A stretch of DNA of 64,000 bases from Wocania_A sp965224845. GTDB lineage: Bacteria; Bacteroidota; Bacteroidia; Flavobacteriales; Flavobacteriaceae. Shown here in pieces: positions 52,533 to 61,187 of the stretch (positions are counted from its first letter, which is position 1; each line of letters begins with the position of its first letter). The stretch is from the NCBI GenBank assembly GCA_965224845.1, contig CBDDAJ010000009.1, positions 62,001-126,000 on the forward strand, given 5' to 3'. Made by a program: the position numbers and the translations under genes. The notes under the pieces were generated by a model, which did no database searches, was not told the DNA's origin, and saw only the letters and a program-made list of their open reading frames with translations.

Positions 52533-52814
52533 ATGATATTAGAAGTAGCCATATTACATATAAAAGAAGGACTTTCTGAAGCTTTTGAAGCAAATTTTCA
52601 AAAAGCAGAACGCATCATTTTATCAATGACAGGTTATGTTTCGCATCAATTAAAAAAATGTGTAGAGCAAGACAATAAGTATATATTGTTAGTGAATTGG
52701 GAAACGATTGAAGATCATGAAATAGGGTTCAGAAAATCAGAGCAATACCAACAATGGAAGGCTTTGTTACATCATTTTTATGAACCTTTTCCAACAGTAG
52801 AACATTATTTGTAG
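52533..52814 (+). CDS. antibiotic biosynthesis monooxygenase (ABM) family protein
   Basis: Small 93-residue cytoplasmic protein with a dimeric alpha/beta barrel (ferredoxin-like) ABM fold: VAILHIKEGLSEAFEANFQKA at the start, then YILLVNWETIEDH and FRKSEQYQQWKALLHHFY, the usual substrate-cavity helix. Such proteins are small monooxygenases or heme- or quinol-related enzymes; the substrate here is unknown. It sits between the two metH halves and is probably cotranscribed. Confidence 0.8.
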   Translation: MILEVAILHIKEGLSEAFEANFQKAERIILSMTGYVSHQLKKCVEQDNKYILLVNWETIEDHEIGFRKSEQYQQWKALLHHFYEPFPTVEHYL

Positions 52815-52855
52815 TTATTAGTTGATTGTTAATAGATACTATTAAAAAGTAAAAA

Positions 52856-53212
52856 ATGAAATCATTTATAGAATCAGATGTTTGGATTAAAGCTAGAAAA
52901 CTAGTAAATCTAGTATATCTGATAACCAATGATTTTCCAAAAGAAGACATGTACGGAGTTACAAGCCAAATTAGAAGGTGTTTAGTTGCCGTTCCATCTA
53001 ATGCTGCTGAAGGATGTGGAAGACAAACACCAAAAGACAATATTCGTTTTTTATATATATCAAGAAGTTCTTTGTATGGATTAGAAACTCAGTTATATCT
53101 TTCAAACGATTTGAATTTTATTTCTGAAGAAAAATTAAACAAAGTATTATCACAAATAGAAACTTGTAAAAAGTTGCTGAACGGATTTATCAACTATTAC
53201 AAGAAATTATAA
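52856..53212 (+). CDS. four-helix-bundle protein (S23/IVS family)
   Basis: A 118-residue all-helical protein of the family first seen inside 23S rRNA intervening sequences. Marks are FIESDVWIKARKLVNLVYLI, FPKEDMYGVTSQIRRCLVAV, PSNAAEGCGRQTPKDNIRFL and LETQLYLSNDL. Members are frequent in Bacteroidota and are mobile in gene order; function is not established. It ends only 2 bp before the second metH gene, hence inside the methionine operon. Confidence 0.88.
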   Translation: MKSFIESDVWIKARKLVNLVYLITNDFPKEDMYGVTSQIRRCLVAVPSNAAEGCGRQTPKDNIRFLYISRSSLYGLETQLYLSNDLNFISEEKLNKVLSQIETCKKLLNGFINYYKKL

Positions 53213-53214
53213 GT

Positions 53215-55917
53215 ATGAGTACACCTAATAACCAAAAACGAGTAGCTATTAATCAAAGTAAATACATGAAACTATCTGGTTTAGAACCATTAATTCTAAA
53301 TGAGAATAGCAACTTCATAAACGTTGGAGAGCGAACTAATGTCGCTGGGTCAAGAAAATTTCTTCGATTAATAAAAGAAGAAAAATTTGATGAAGCTTTA
53401 GATATTGCTCGTCATCAGGTAGATGGTGGCGCACAAATTATCGACATTAATATGGATGATGGTTTGATTGATGGAAAGGAATCTATGGTTCGTTTTCTAA
53501 ATCTAATTGCTGCTGAACCTGATATTTGCCGTGTACCTATAATGATAGACAGTTCTAAATGGGAAATTATAGAGGCAGGGCTTCAAGTGGTACAAGGTAA
53601 ATGTGTTGTAAATTCTATTTCTTTAAAGGAAGGAGAAGAAAAATTTATATGGGAAGCTAAGCAGATTAAACGTTATGGAGCAGCCGTAATTGTTATGGCT
53701 TTTGATGAAGTAGGGCAAGCAGATAATTATGAAAGACGTATAGAAATTGCAGAGCGCTCATATCGCATTTTAGTAGATAAAGTAGGCTTTCCTTCAGAAG
53801 ATATTATATTCGATTTAAATATATTTCCTGTGGCGACTGGAATGGAAGAACATCGAAAAAATGCAATTGATTTTATTGAAGCAACTAAATGGGTTCGCCA
53901 AAACCTGGAAAATGTAAGTGTGAGTGGCGGGGTAAGTAATGTATCGTTTTCTTTTAGAGGGAACAATGTCGTTCGTGAAGCGATGCATTCTGTGTTTTTA
54001 TATTATGCGATTCAAAATGGGATGAATATAGGTATTGTAAACCCAGCAATGTTAGAAGTTTATGATGATATTCCTAAAGACCTGTTAGAGCATGTAGAAG
54101 ATGTTATTTTAGATAGACGTGATGATGCAACTGAACGCTTATTAGATTTTGCAGAAACCGTTAAAGGAACTAAGGCCGAAAAAAAAGCAGATTTATCATG
54201 GCGGGAAAATTCACTTCAGGAAAGAATCACCCATGCCTTAGTAAAAGGCTTAGATGCTTTTATTGTAGAGGATGTAGAAGAGGCTAGGCAGCAAGCAGAA
54301 AAACCTATTGAAGTTATTGAGGGGCATTTAATGATTGGGATGAACGTGGTTGGTGACTTGTTTGGAGCTGGAAAGATGTTCTTGCCCCAAGTGGTAAAGT
54401 CGGCACGGGTTATGAAAAAAGCGGTAGCCTATTTAAATCCGTTTATAGAGGCAGAAAAAGGAGCAGAGCAAAAAGCTTTAGGTAAAGTATTAATGGCAAC
54501 TGTAAAAGGCGATGTGCATGATATTGGAAAAAATATTGTAAGTGTTGTTTTGGGTTGTAATAATTATGAAATAGTTGATTTAGGGGTAATGGTGCCTCCT
54601 GAAAAAATTATTGAAACTGCCAAAAAAGAAAATGTAGATGTTATTGGGCTGTCTGGTTTAATAACGCCATCGTTAGATGAAATGGTATATTTAGCCAAGG
54701 AAATGGAACGGCAGAATTTTAAAGTGCCATTGTTAATTGGGGGTGCCACAACTTCTAAAGCGCATACTGCAGTTAAGATTGATACAGAATATAAAAATGC
54801 TGTTGTGCATGTTAATGATGCCTCAAGAGCAGTAACTGTAGTTGGTGATTTGTTAAATAAAAAAACCGCACACGAATACACGGCAAAACTTAAAAAGGAT
54901 TATGATGAATTTCGCAATAAATTCTTGAAGCGAGGCAAAGAGAAATCATATATTTCTTTGGATGAAGCTAGAAATAGAAAATTTAAAATTGATTGGGAGT
55001 CTGCCGGAATTGTTAAGCCTAAAGAGCTAGGAGTACAAGTTTTAAAGCAACTAAGCTTAAAAGCATTATTACCATTTATAGATTGGAGTCCGTTTTTTAG
55101 AAGCTGGGATTTACACGGTAAATTCCCGGATATTCTAAAGGATGAGGTTGTAGGAGAACAGGCTACGCAACTATACGAAGATGCTCAAGAAATGATTCAG
55201 CAAATAGTAGCGAAGCAATTACTAAAACCTAAAGCCGTGTTTGGGCTTTTTGAAGCTAACACCATAAATGAAGATGATATTTCGATACAGAAAAAGGGAA
55301 AAGAAATAGCTGTTTTTAGAACACTCCGCCAGCAATTAAAAAAGCGTGATGGGATTCCAAATATGGCATTGGCAGATTTTGTTGCCCCAAAAGATTCTGG
55401 TAAAACAGATTATATGGGAGCGTTTTGTGTAGGTATTTTTGGAGCCCAGGAGTTAGCAAATTTTTATAAAAAGAAAGACGACGATTATAATGCTATTATG
55501 GCACAAGCCATAGCCGACCGTTTTGCTGAGGCCTTTGCAGAATATTTACATAAGCAAATAAGAATAAAGCACTGGGGATATGCAGAAGGTGAAAATTTAA
55601 CGAATCAGGACTTAATTAAAGAGAGCTATAAAGGCATTCGGCCAGCACCAGGTTATCCGGCATGTCCAGATCATTTAGAAAAAGAAACTATTTGGGCCCT
55701 GTTAGATGTTGAAAAATTAATTGATGTAAAACTAACCGAAAGTTTAGCCATGTGGCCGGCAGCAGCCGTTTCTGGGTATTATTTTGCAAATCCGGAGGCT
55801 AAATATTTTGGTTTAGGTAAAATTACTGATGATCAAATAGCAGATTATGCTATACGAAAAGGAATTACTAAAGACAAAGCTAGAAAATGGTTGCACCCTA
55901 ATATAGCAAGCCATTAG
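53215..55917 (+). CDS. metH: methionine synthase, folate/B12/activation domains (MetH C-terminal part)
   Basis: Carries methyl-tetrahydrofolate binding, cobalamin and reactivation modules, 900 residues. The pterin domain opens with FINVGERTNVAGSRKF. The cobalamin His435 is in GDVHDIGKN, with GGATTSKAHTAVKI after it. The activation domain with GIRPAPGYPACPDHLE is at the end. It complements the homocysteine domain at 51465, so the two must assemble. The first 16 residues before MKLSGLEPL are not conserved-looking, and that methionine could be an alternative start. Confidence 0.95.
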   Translation: MSTPNNQKRVAINQSKYMKLSGLEPLILNENSNFINVGERTNVAGSRKFLRLIKEEKFDEALDIARHQVDGGAQIIDINMDDGLIDGKESMVRFLNLIAAEPDICRVPIMIDSSKWEIIEAGLQVVQGKCVVNSISLKEGEEKFIWEAKQIKRYGAAVIVMAFDEVGQADNYERRIEIAERSYRILVDKVGFPSEDIIFDLNIFPVATGMEEHRKNAIDFIEATKWVRQNLENVSVSGGVSNVSFSFRGNNVVREAMHSVFLYYAIQNGMNIGIVNPAMLEVYDDIPKDLLEHVEDVILDRRDDATERLLDFAETVKGTKAEKKADLSWRENSLQERITHALVKGLDAFIVEDVEEARQQAEKPIEVIEGHLMIGMNVVGDLFGAGKMFLPQVVKSARVMKKAVAYLNPFIEAEKGAEQKALGKVLMATVKGDVHDIGKNIVSVVLGCNNYEIVDLGVMVPPEKIIETAKKENVDVIGLSGLITPSLDEMVYLAKEMERQNFKVPLLIGGATTSKAHTAVKIDTEYKNAVVHVNDASRAVTVVGDLLNKKTAHEYTAKLKKDYDEFRNKFLKRGKEKSYISLDEARNRKFKIDWESAGIVKPKELGVQVLKQLSLKALLPFIDWSPFFRSWDLHGKFPDILKDEVVGEQATQLYEDAQEMIQQIVAKQLLKPKAVFGLFEANTINEDDISIQKKGKEIAVFRTLRQQLKKRDGIPNMALADFVAPKDSGKTDYMGAFCVGIFGAQELANFYKKKDDDYNAIMAQAIADRFAEAFAEYLHKQIRIKHWGYAEGENLTNQDLIKESYKGIRPAPGYPACPDHLEKETIWALLDVEKLIDVKLTESLAMWPAAAVSGYYFANPEAKYFGLGKITDDQIADYAIRKGITKDKARKWLHPNIASH

Positions 55918-56007
55918 AAATGAATTTTAAAATTAACAATTTCTTTTATTTCTACTAATAAATAGAGGCAAACAAAATTAGACATTTGTAGTCTAAATAG
56001 AGTAAAA

Positions 56008-56100
56008 ATGAAAAAGTACAAAATTGAGATTAGATTTTTTATACAATTCTTTGTGTTAGCATTAATAGCTTTAGGGGTTGCTTATTTTTTAAAAGCTTAG
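56008..56100 (+). CDS. 30-residue single-span membrane peptide
   Basis: A short frame starting MKKYKIEIRF and continuing with one hydrophobic helix (FFVLALIALGVAYFL) before a Lys-Ala end. Positive N-terminus and one span suggest an inner-membrane peptide with the N-terminus inside. It begins 90 bp after metH and ends 10 bp before the next small gene, so the two may be an operon. No family is recognised; it could be a chance frame. Confidence 0.45.
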   Translation: MKKYKIEIRFFIQFFVLALIALGVAYFLKA

Positions 56101-56110
56101 AGAAAAATAA

Positions 56111-56350
56111 ATGAAATCAAAATATATAGAATTAACCTTGGGGAACCATATTATTAGCCATGGATATGATGCTAATAATAAAGAGGTAACCGAAGAAGTA
56201 ACAACCAGCGGTTTTTCAAAAAAAATTGTGGCAGTTTCTAGAATCAAATCTGTTAGTGAAAAGTATATCTTAACAGATTATATTGATGGAAGATGGATTT
56301 ATTGGGAGTACCAGGAAACTTTTGAAGAACTAAAAAAGCGGTTAGTTTAG
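56111..56350 (+). CDS. hypothetical small protein
   Basis: A 79-residue soluble-looking protein rich in beta-strand signals (IELTLGNHIISHGY, KIVAVSRIKSV, YILTDYIDGRWIYWEY) with a C-terminal amphipathic helix. It has no signal peptide or cysteines. It lies directly after the 30-residue membrane peptide and before a repeat. I do not recognise the family; it may be a small SH3-like or DNA/RNA-binding fold, but that is only shape-based. Confidence 0.6.
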   Translation: MKSKYIELTLGNHIISHGYDANNKEVTEEVTTSGFSKKIVAVSRIKSVSEKYILTDYIDGRWIYWEYQETFEELKKRLV

Positions 56351-56464
56351 TTTGCGTTAGTAATGCAACGGCATCCTTTTTTGAGCCTATCGAAGCCAAA
56401 ATATTTTTTGGTTGAAGATATCGAAGGGAAGCTTTAAAAAAGATATAGAGAAAAGCACGACCAC
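56351..56464 (+). repeat. degenerate GCGTTAG...CACGACC structured repeat
   Basis: Begins TTTGCGTTAGTAATGCAACG and ends GATATAGAGAAAAGCACGAC, with a variable middle containing TTGAGCCTATCGAAGCC and GAAGATATCGAAGG. Start and end resemble the repeat at 33480-33556 (GCGTTAGGGAT...GGATAGCCCGACCC). The rest of the gap to metF (56465-56566) is AT-rich with a further CACTTCGTGAGC stretch. Confidence 0.5.
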
Positions 56465-56566
56465 TGGCATTGAGTATAGTTGAAGTGTTGGGTGATACTA
56501 AAAGCCTTAAAAAAAATCACTTCGTGAGCTTGTGGCTAAGAAAATATAGAAACTAAAATAAATAAG

Positions 56567-56586
56567 ATTTCTACCTTCGTGGAAAT
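56567..56586. repeat. hairpin before metF
   Basis: ATTTCTAC-CTTC-GTGGAAAT, an 8-bp stem with one wobble, followed by GACAAA. Same type as the arginine-cluster hairpins. It lies 14 bp before the metF start. Confidence 0.55.
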
Positions 56587-56600
56587 GACAAAAACGAGTT

Positions 56601-57554
56601 ATGAAAGTAACAGATCACATAAAAGAAGCAAATGGAAAGACCTTGTTTTCGTTTGAAATTATTCCACCTAAAAAGGGGAAAAATATTCAGGAATTGTACA
56701 ACAATATAGATCCGTTGATGGAGTTTAATCCACCATTTATTGATGTAACAACATCTAGAGAAGAATTTGTTTATATAGAAAAAGAAGGTTTATTCGACAG
56801 AAAAATTACCAGAATGCGTCCTGGGACCTTAGGTATTTGTGCCGCTATAAAGCACAAGTATAATGTAGACACCGTACCACATGTGTTGTGCGGAGGGTTT
56901 ACAAAAGAAGAGACAGAATATTTATTGGTAGATTGCCATTATTTAGGTATTAATAATGTGATGGCATTACGTGGTGATGCTATGAAAGGTGAGCAATATT
57001 TTAAACCTACAAAAGGGGGGCACTCTTATGCGACGCAGCTAGTAAGCCAAATTCAGAATTTGAATTCAGGTAAATATTTACATGGGGTTTTAGACGTTGA
57101 TGATAAAGCAGATTTTTGTATTGGAGTTGCAGGTTATCCGGAAAAACATTTAGAGTCTCCTTCAATGCAAAGTGATTTAAAACGTTTAAAAGAAAAGGTT
57201 GATGCTGGAGCCGATTATGTAGTTACTCAAATGTTTTTTGATAACAAAAAATACTTTGAATTTGTTGATGCTGCTAAAAAAGAAGGGATTAATGTACCAA
57301 TTATTCCGGGAATTAAACCAATAGCAGTAAAGCGCCATTTGCAATTATTACCTCAGGTGTTTAAAATAGACTTGCCCGAAATATTAATTAACGAAGTTGA
57401 AAAATGTGCTGATAATAAACAAGTGCGTCAAGTTGGTGTAGAGTGGTGTATACAACAATCTAAAGAATTGTTAGACGCCGGTGTGCCTGTACTTCATTAT
57501 TATTCTATGGGTAAAAGTGATAATATAAAAGCTATTGCGTCTCAGTTATTTTAA
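56601..57554 (+). CDS. metF: methylenetetrahydrofolate reductase MetF
   Basis: FAD enzyme that makes 5-methyl-tetrahydrofolate for MetH. It has 317 residues. The catalytic Glu is in FSFEIIPPKKGKN near the N-terminus; ITRMRPGTLGICAAIKHKY, VMALRGDAMKG and the FAD segment VVTQMFFDNKKYFEFV follow. It is next to the metH genes, with repeats and two small genes between. Confidence 0.95.
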   Translation: MKVTDHIKEANGKTLFSFEIIPPKKGKNIQELYNNIDPLMEFNPPFIDVTTSREEFVYIEKEGLFDRKITRMRPGTLGICAAIKHKYNVDTVPHVLCGGFTKEETEYLLVDCHYLGINNVMALRGDAMKGEQYFKPTKGGHSYATQLVSQIQNLNSGKYLHGVLDVDDKADFCIGVAGYPEKHLESPSMQSDLKRLKEKVDAGADYVVTQMFFDNKKYFEFVDAAKKEGINVPIIPGIKPIAVKRHLQLLPQVFKIDLPEILINEVEKCADNKQVRQVGVEWCIQQSKELLDAGVPVLHYYSMGKSDNIKAIASQLF

Positions 57555-57563
57555 ATAATCTAT

Positions 57564-57571
57564 TACTTTTG
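57564..57571 (+). promoter_or_regulatory. -7 element before PagL-like gene
   Basis: Perfect TAnnTTTG (TACTTTTG), 10 bp after metF and 48 bp before the next gene. No clear TTG at -33. Confidence 0.4.
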
Positions 57572-57618
57572 CGATACTCATTCATAATCAAATGGGTGTT
57601 ATATAAGCAAATCTATTA

Positions 57619-58719
57619 ATGAGATTATTATTAATCTGTATTTTTTGTACAGTAACTAGTGTGTTGTTTTCTCAAGAAAAAACGCATACTTCCTATATAG
57701 ATATTAGTTATTTTAAAGGCAATATTGCGTTGCATAATAACGATATTCTTCATTTAATAAAAGGGCATCCTGAAGGCTATATTTTAAGTTGGAATAAGAA
57801 AACCTATGGCTTTAACAATTGGGAACAACGCTATAATTATCCCGACTATGGCGTGTCTTATGCGTATCAAAATTTAAAAAATGATGTTTTAGGAACGGTA
57901 TCTTCATTATATGCGCATTATAATTTTTATTTTTTTAAGCGAAATCTCATGTTTCGCCTTGGTCAGGGGCTAGCTTTTACTAACAATCCATACGATAAAA
58001 CTAACAATTTCAGGAACATTGCTTTTGGCTCTAAATTAATGAGTAGTACTTATATGATGCTTAATTATAAAAAAGAACGGCTTATAGGTAACTTTGGGCT
58101 TCAAGCAGGGTTTTCACTCATTCATTATTCTAATGCCAATGTAAAGGCTCCCAATACAAGTATTAATTCGTTAACATTTAATATAGGGGTTACTTATAGT
58201 TTGGATGACGAAGAACCAGAATTTATTACAACATTATCTGAAACTAAGGATGAAAAATTTACACAACCCATTAAATATAATTTAGTTTTTAGAAGTGGTG
58301 TAAATGAGAGTGATGTAGTTGGGAGTGGCCAGTTTCCTTTTTATATTCTATCGGCTTATGCCGATAAAAGAATAAACCATAAAAGTGCTTTACAGTTTGG
58401 AACAGATGTGTTTTTTTCAAACTTTTTAAAAGAGTTGATTTATTATCAAAGTGTAGCTGGTCTTGGGGAAAATGTAACTGGTAATGAGGATTATAAACGA
58501 GTAGGTATTTTTGCAGGCCATGAGTTATTTATAAATAAAACCTCATTAATAACCCAATTAGGATATTATGTGTATTATCCATTTGATTTTGAAGGAAGAA
58601 CTTATTTTAGAGTAGGTTTAAAGCGTTATATAAATAATAGATGGTTTGGAGCGTTAACATTAAAATCGCATGGAGCAAAAGCTGAAGCGGTAGAACTTGG
58701 AGTAGGTATAAGATTGTAA
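57619..58719 (+). CDS. acyloxyacyl hydrolase / PagL-like outer-membrane protein
   Basis: A 366-residue protein with signal peptide (cleavage after LFSQ) and an outer-membrane beta-barrel pattern of alternating residues. The family motif of the lipid A 3-O-deacylase (PagL) group appears as IHYSNANVKAPNTSIN, holding the catalytic His-Ser pair. It ends with GLKRYINNRWFGALTLKSH and aromatic strands. It probably trims acyl chains of lipopolysaccharide at the cell surface. It is longer than Pseudomonas PagL (about 150), as is common in flavobacteria. No link to metF is evident. Confidence 0.8.
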   Translation: MRLLLICIFCTVTSVLFSQEKTHTSYIDISYFKGNIALHNNDILHLIKGHPEGYILSWNKKTYGFNNWEQRYNYPDYGVSYAYQNLKNDVLGTVSSLYAHYNFYFFKRNLMFRLGQGLAFTNNPYDKTNNFRNIAFGSKLMSSTYMMLNYKKERLIGNFGLQAGFSLIHYSNANVKAPNTSINSLTFNIGVTYSLDDEEPEFITTLSETKDEKFTQPIKYNLVFRSGVNESDVVGSGQFPFYILSAYADKRINHKSALQFGTDVFFSNFLKELIYYQSVAGLGENVTGNEDYKRVGIFAGHELFINKTSLITQLGYYVYYPFDFEGRTYFRVGLKRYINNRWFGALTLKSHGAKAEAVELGVGIRL

Positions 58720-58724
58720 ATATT

Positions 58725-59150
58725 ATGGAACAAAGACTAACAATAGTGGGGCTAGGAGTAAATGATTTAAAAGTTTCTTCTCGGTTTTATGAAGAAAAGT
58801 TTGGGTGGAAAAAAATGAAGTCGAGTAACGATGGCATTACCTTTTTTCAGCTTAACGGAATTCTTTTGTCACTCTATCCAAAAGAAAAGTTAGCAGAAGA
58901 TGCTACGGTTAATCCGGAAGGAAATGGGTTTAAGGGATTCACTTTAGCATTTAATACAAGAACAAGAGAAGACGTTGATGAATTAATTAAAACATTGGAA
59001 GCTAAAGGCGTAAAGATTATTAAAAAACCAGAAGAAGTGTTTTGGGGAGGTTATAGCAGTTACATTGCAGACCCCGATGAAAACCTTTGGGAAATTGCTT
59101 TTAATCCCTTTTTGCCTTTAGATGCAAACGGAAATACTATTGAAGAATAA
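58725..59150 (+). CDS. VOC family (glyoxalase-like) protein
   Basis: A 141-residue protein with two beta-alpha-beta-beta-beta units of the vicinal oxygen chelate fold: LTIVGLGVNDLKVSSRFYEEKFGWKK-type start, then SYIADPDENLWEIAFNP at the end with the metal-binding Glu. Members include glyoxalase, dioxygenases and resistance proteins; the substrate cannot be told. It is 5 bp after the PagL-like gene, so probably cotranscribed. Confidence 0.87.
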   Translation: MEQRLTIVGLGVNDLKVSSRFYEEKFGWKKMKSSNDGITFFQLNGILLSLYPKEKLAEDATVNPEGNGFKGFTLAFNTRTREDVDELIKTLEAKGVKIIKKPEEVFWGGYSSYIADPDENLWEIAFNPFLPLDANGNTIEE

Positions 59151-59233
59151 TTTAAGTTAAGTTGTTAGCTTGGTTTTAATATGAAACTAATAACGAGGTC
59201 TGATATCCAATAAAATGATTAAAAGGGAGCTCG

Positions 59234-59271
59234 TGACCGTTAAAAAATAATAGGTATAAACACATGAAAAG
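59234..59271 (+). repeat. 38-bp leader shared with cysE
   Basis: From TGACC to ATGAAAAG this leader matches 49577-49614 at 32 of 38 positions, and all six differences are transitions. It includes the start codon of the GIN-domain gene here and of cysE there. Confidence 0.65.
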
Positions 59272-60010
59272 AATAATTTATATTTCAGTTCTGTTTTTGA
59301 TTTTTGCCTGCGATAGTGAGAATGCCGGAGACTGTTTTCAAAAAACAGGATCTATTATTCAACAAGAAGTTAGTGTTGATGTTTTTGATAAAATATTAGT
59401 TAATCGCGATATTGAATTAATAATAAAAGAAGGGGCAACGCAAAAAGTTGTTATTGAAACTGGAGAAAATTTATTAAACGATGTTGAGGCTATTGTAATT
59501 GATAGAAAACTAACACTAACCGATAATAATACCTGTAACTATGTGCGTAATTATGGTATAACGAAGGTGTATATAACCTCTCCAAATATTGCTGAAATAC
59601 GGAGTTCAACACAGTATGATGTGAGATCAGATGGGATGTTAACCTACCCTAATTTAACTGTGTTATCTGAAGATTTTGGTGTGCCAGATACCTTTACTAA
59701 CGGGAATTTTAGACTTCAAATTGATAATAATTCTTTCAGTCTGGTTTTTAATAATTTATCGAATTGCTTTATTTCTGGAAAAACGAATAGTTTAAATATT
59801 ACATTCGCTGCAGGAACATCACGTTTTGAAGGGAGGCATTTAATTGCTGAAAACGTTCAGATCTGGAATAGAAGCTCAAACGATATGATTATAAACCCGC
59901 AATTAGGGATAAAAGGATTAATTTCTGGCACAGGTAATGTAATCTCGGTAAATAGGCCACCAATTGTTGAAGTGGAAGAGGTTTATAAAGGCCGGTTAAT
60001 TTTCGAATAA
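59264..60010 (+). CDS. GIN domain (DUF2807) lipoprotein
   Basis: A 248-residue lipoprotein (lipobox IFAC near residue 16) with a beta-helix-like head GIN domain: FDKILVNRDIELIIKEGA at the start, KVYITSPNIAEIRSS and repeated short strands. The family is widespread in Bacteroidota and of unknown function, once described as putative auto-transporter adhesin. Its 3' end overlaps the convergent ackA by 15 bp. The gene start shares a 38-nt leader with cysE. Confidence 0.85.
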   Translation: MKRIIYISVLFLIFACDSENAGDCFQKTGSIIQQEVSVDVFDKILVNRDIELIIKEGATQKVVIETGENLLNDVEAIVIDRKLTLTDNNTCNYVRNYGITKVYITSPNIAEIRSSTQYDVRSDGMLTYPNLTVLSEDFGVPDTFTNGNFRLQIDNNSFSLVFNNLSNCFISGKTNSLNITFAAGTSRFEGRHLIAENVQIWNRSSNDMIINPQLGIKGLISGTGNVISVNRPPIVEVEEVYKGRLIFE

Positions 60011-61183
60011 ATTTACAGATTGCTTTGCTATTTCTAATTCTTCGTTGGTAGGAATAACTAAAACTTTAACTTTAGAAGTCTCTGTACTAATCTCTTTTAA
60101 GTTTTTAGAGGGGTTTCTATTTTTTTCAGAGTCCAGTTCAATACCTAAAAAATCTAAATCTTTACAAACATGTTGTCTTATAAACTGCGAGTTTTCTCCA
60201 ATACCAGCAGTAAATACAATAGCATCTAACCCATTTAAAATAGCCGCGTAACTTCCTATATATTTTTTTATACGATATGTATTCATTTCTAATGCTAGCT
60301 GGCAAACTTTATTCCCCTTTTTGGCTTCGTTTTCAATATCTCTTAAATCGCTAAAACCGGTTAAACCAAACATGCCACTTTTCTTTTGTAATAGCGTGTT
60401 TATTTCAGCCAAGCTATAATCATATTTTTCAGCTAAATAAAAGATAATTGAAGGATCGATATCACCAGAGCGTGTTCCCATAATTAACCCGCCAACTGGC
60501 GAAAACCCTAAAGAATGATCTATACTCTTTCCATTTTTAACGGCAGTGATACTACAGCCATTACCCAAATGGATGGTTATGATTTTTGAATGCTTTTTAC
60601 CTAAATAGTTTATAGCCTTTTCTGAAACATATTTATGGCTTGTGCCATGAAACCCATAAACGCGAATATTATGTTTTTCAGAAAAATCGTTAGGGATGGC
60701 ATATTTATAGGCATAATTGGGTATGGATTGATGAAATGCGGTATCAAAAACAGCTACTTGTTTTGCTTTTGGAAAAATAGCTTCGGCAACTTCTATGCCT
60801 TCTAAATTAGGCGGATTGTGTAAAGGGGCTAAAGATGAAAGCTGTTTTATTTTTTCTTTTACAGTTTCGTTAATTTCTGTTGTATTACTAAAGTGTTTAC
60901 CTCCGTGAACCACACGATGACCAACAATACCAATAGCTTCATTCGATTTTATAATACCATTATCTTTATGTAAAAGTTGTTTAGCTAATAGCTCTAAACC
61001 AACTTTATGATTAGGGATATTTTCAATAATCTCAATATTATTTTTATCTGTTTTAAACTTAAACTTAGCATCCTCAAATCCAATGCGTTCAATTAAGCCA
61101 GAACAAAGAATAACTTCTTTAGGCATTTGAAATAACTGAAATTTTAGAGAAGAGCTTCCAGAATTTAAGACGAGTACTTGCAT
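59996..61183 (-). CDS. ackA: acetate kinase AckA
   Basis: Interconverts acetyl phosphate and acetate, making ATP. It has 395 residues. The ASKHA motifs are present: VLNSGSSSLKFQLF, RVVHGGKHF, the phosphate loops HLGNGCSITAV and FTAGIGENS. It is 4 bp downstream of pta, forming the standard overflow-metabolism pair. Its end overlaps the convergent GIN-domain gene. Confidence 0.95.
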   Translation of the reverse strand: MQVLVLNSGSSSLKFQLFQMPKEVILCSGLIERIGFEDAKFKFKTDKNNIEIIENIPNHKVGLELLAKQLLHKDNGIIKSNEAIGIVGHRVVHGGKHFSNTTEINETVKEKIKQLSSLAPLHNPPNLEGIEVAEAIFPKAKQVAVFDTAFHQSIPNYAYKYAIPNDFSEKHNIRVYGFHGTSHKYVSEKAINYLGKKHSKIITIHLGNGCSITAVKNGKSIDHSLGFSPVGGLIMGTRSGDIDPSIIFYLAEKYDYSLAEINTLLQKKSGMFGLTGFSDLRDIENEAKKGNKVCQLALEMNTYRIKKYIGSYAAILNGLDAIVFTAGIGENSQFIRQHVCKDLDFLGIELDSEKNRNPSKNLKEISTETSKVKVLVIPTNEELEIAKQSVNLFEN

Positions 61184-61187
61184 AAAA

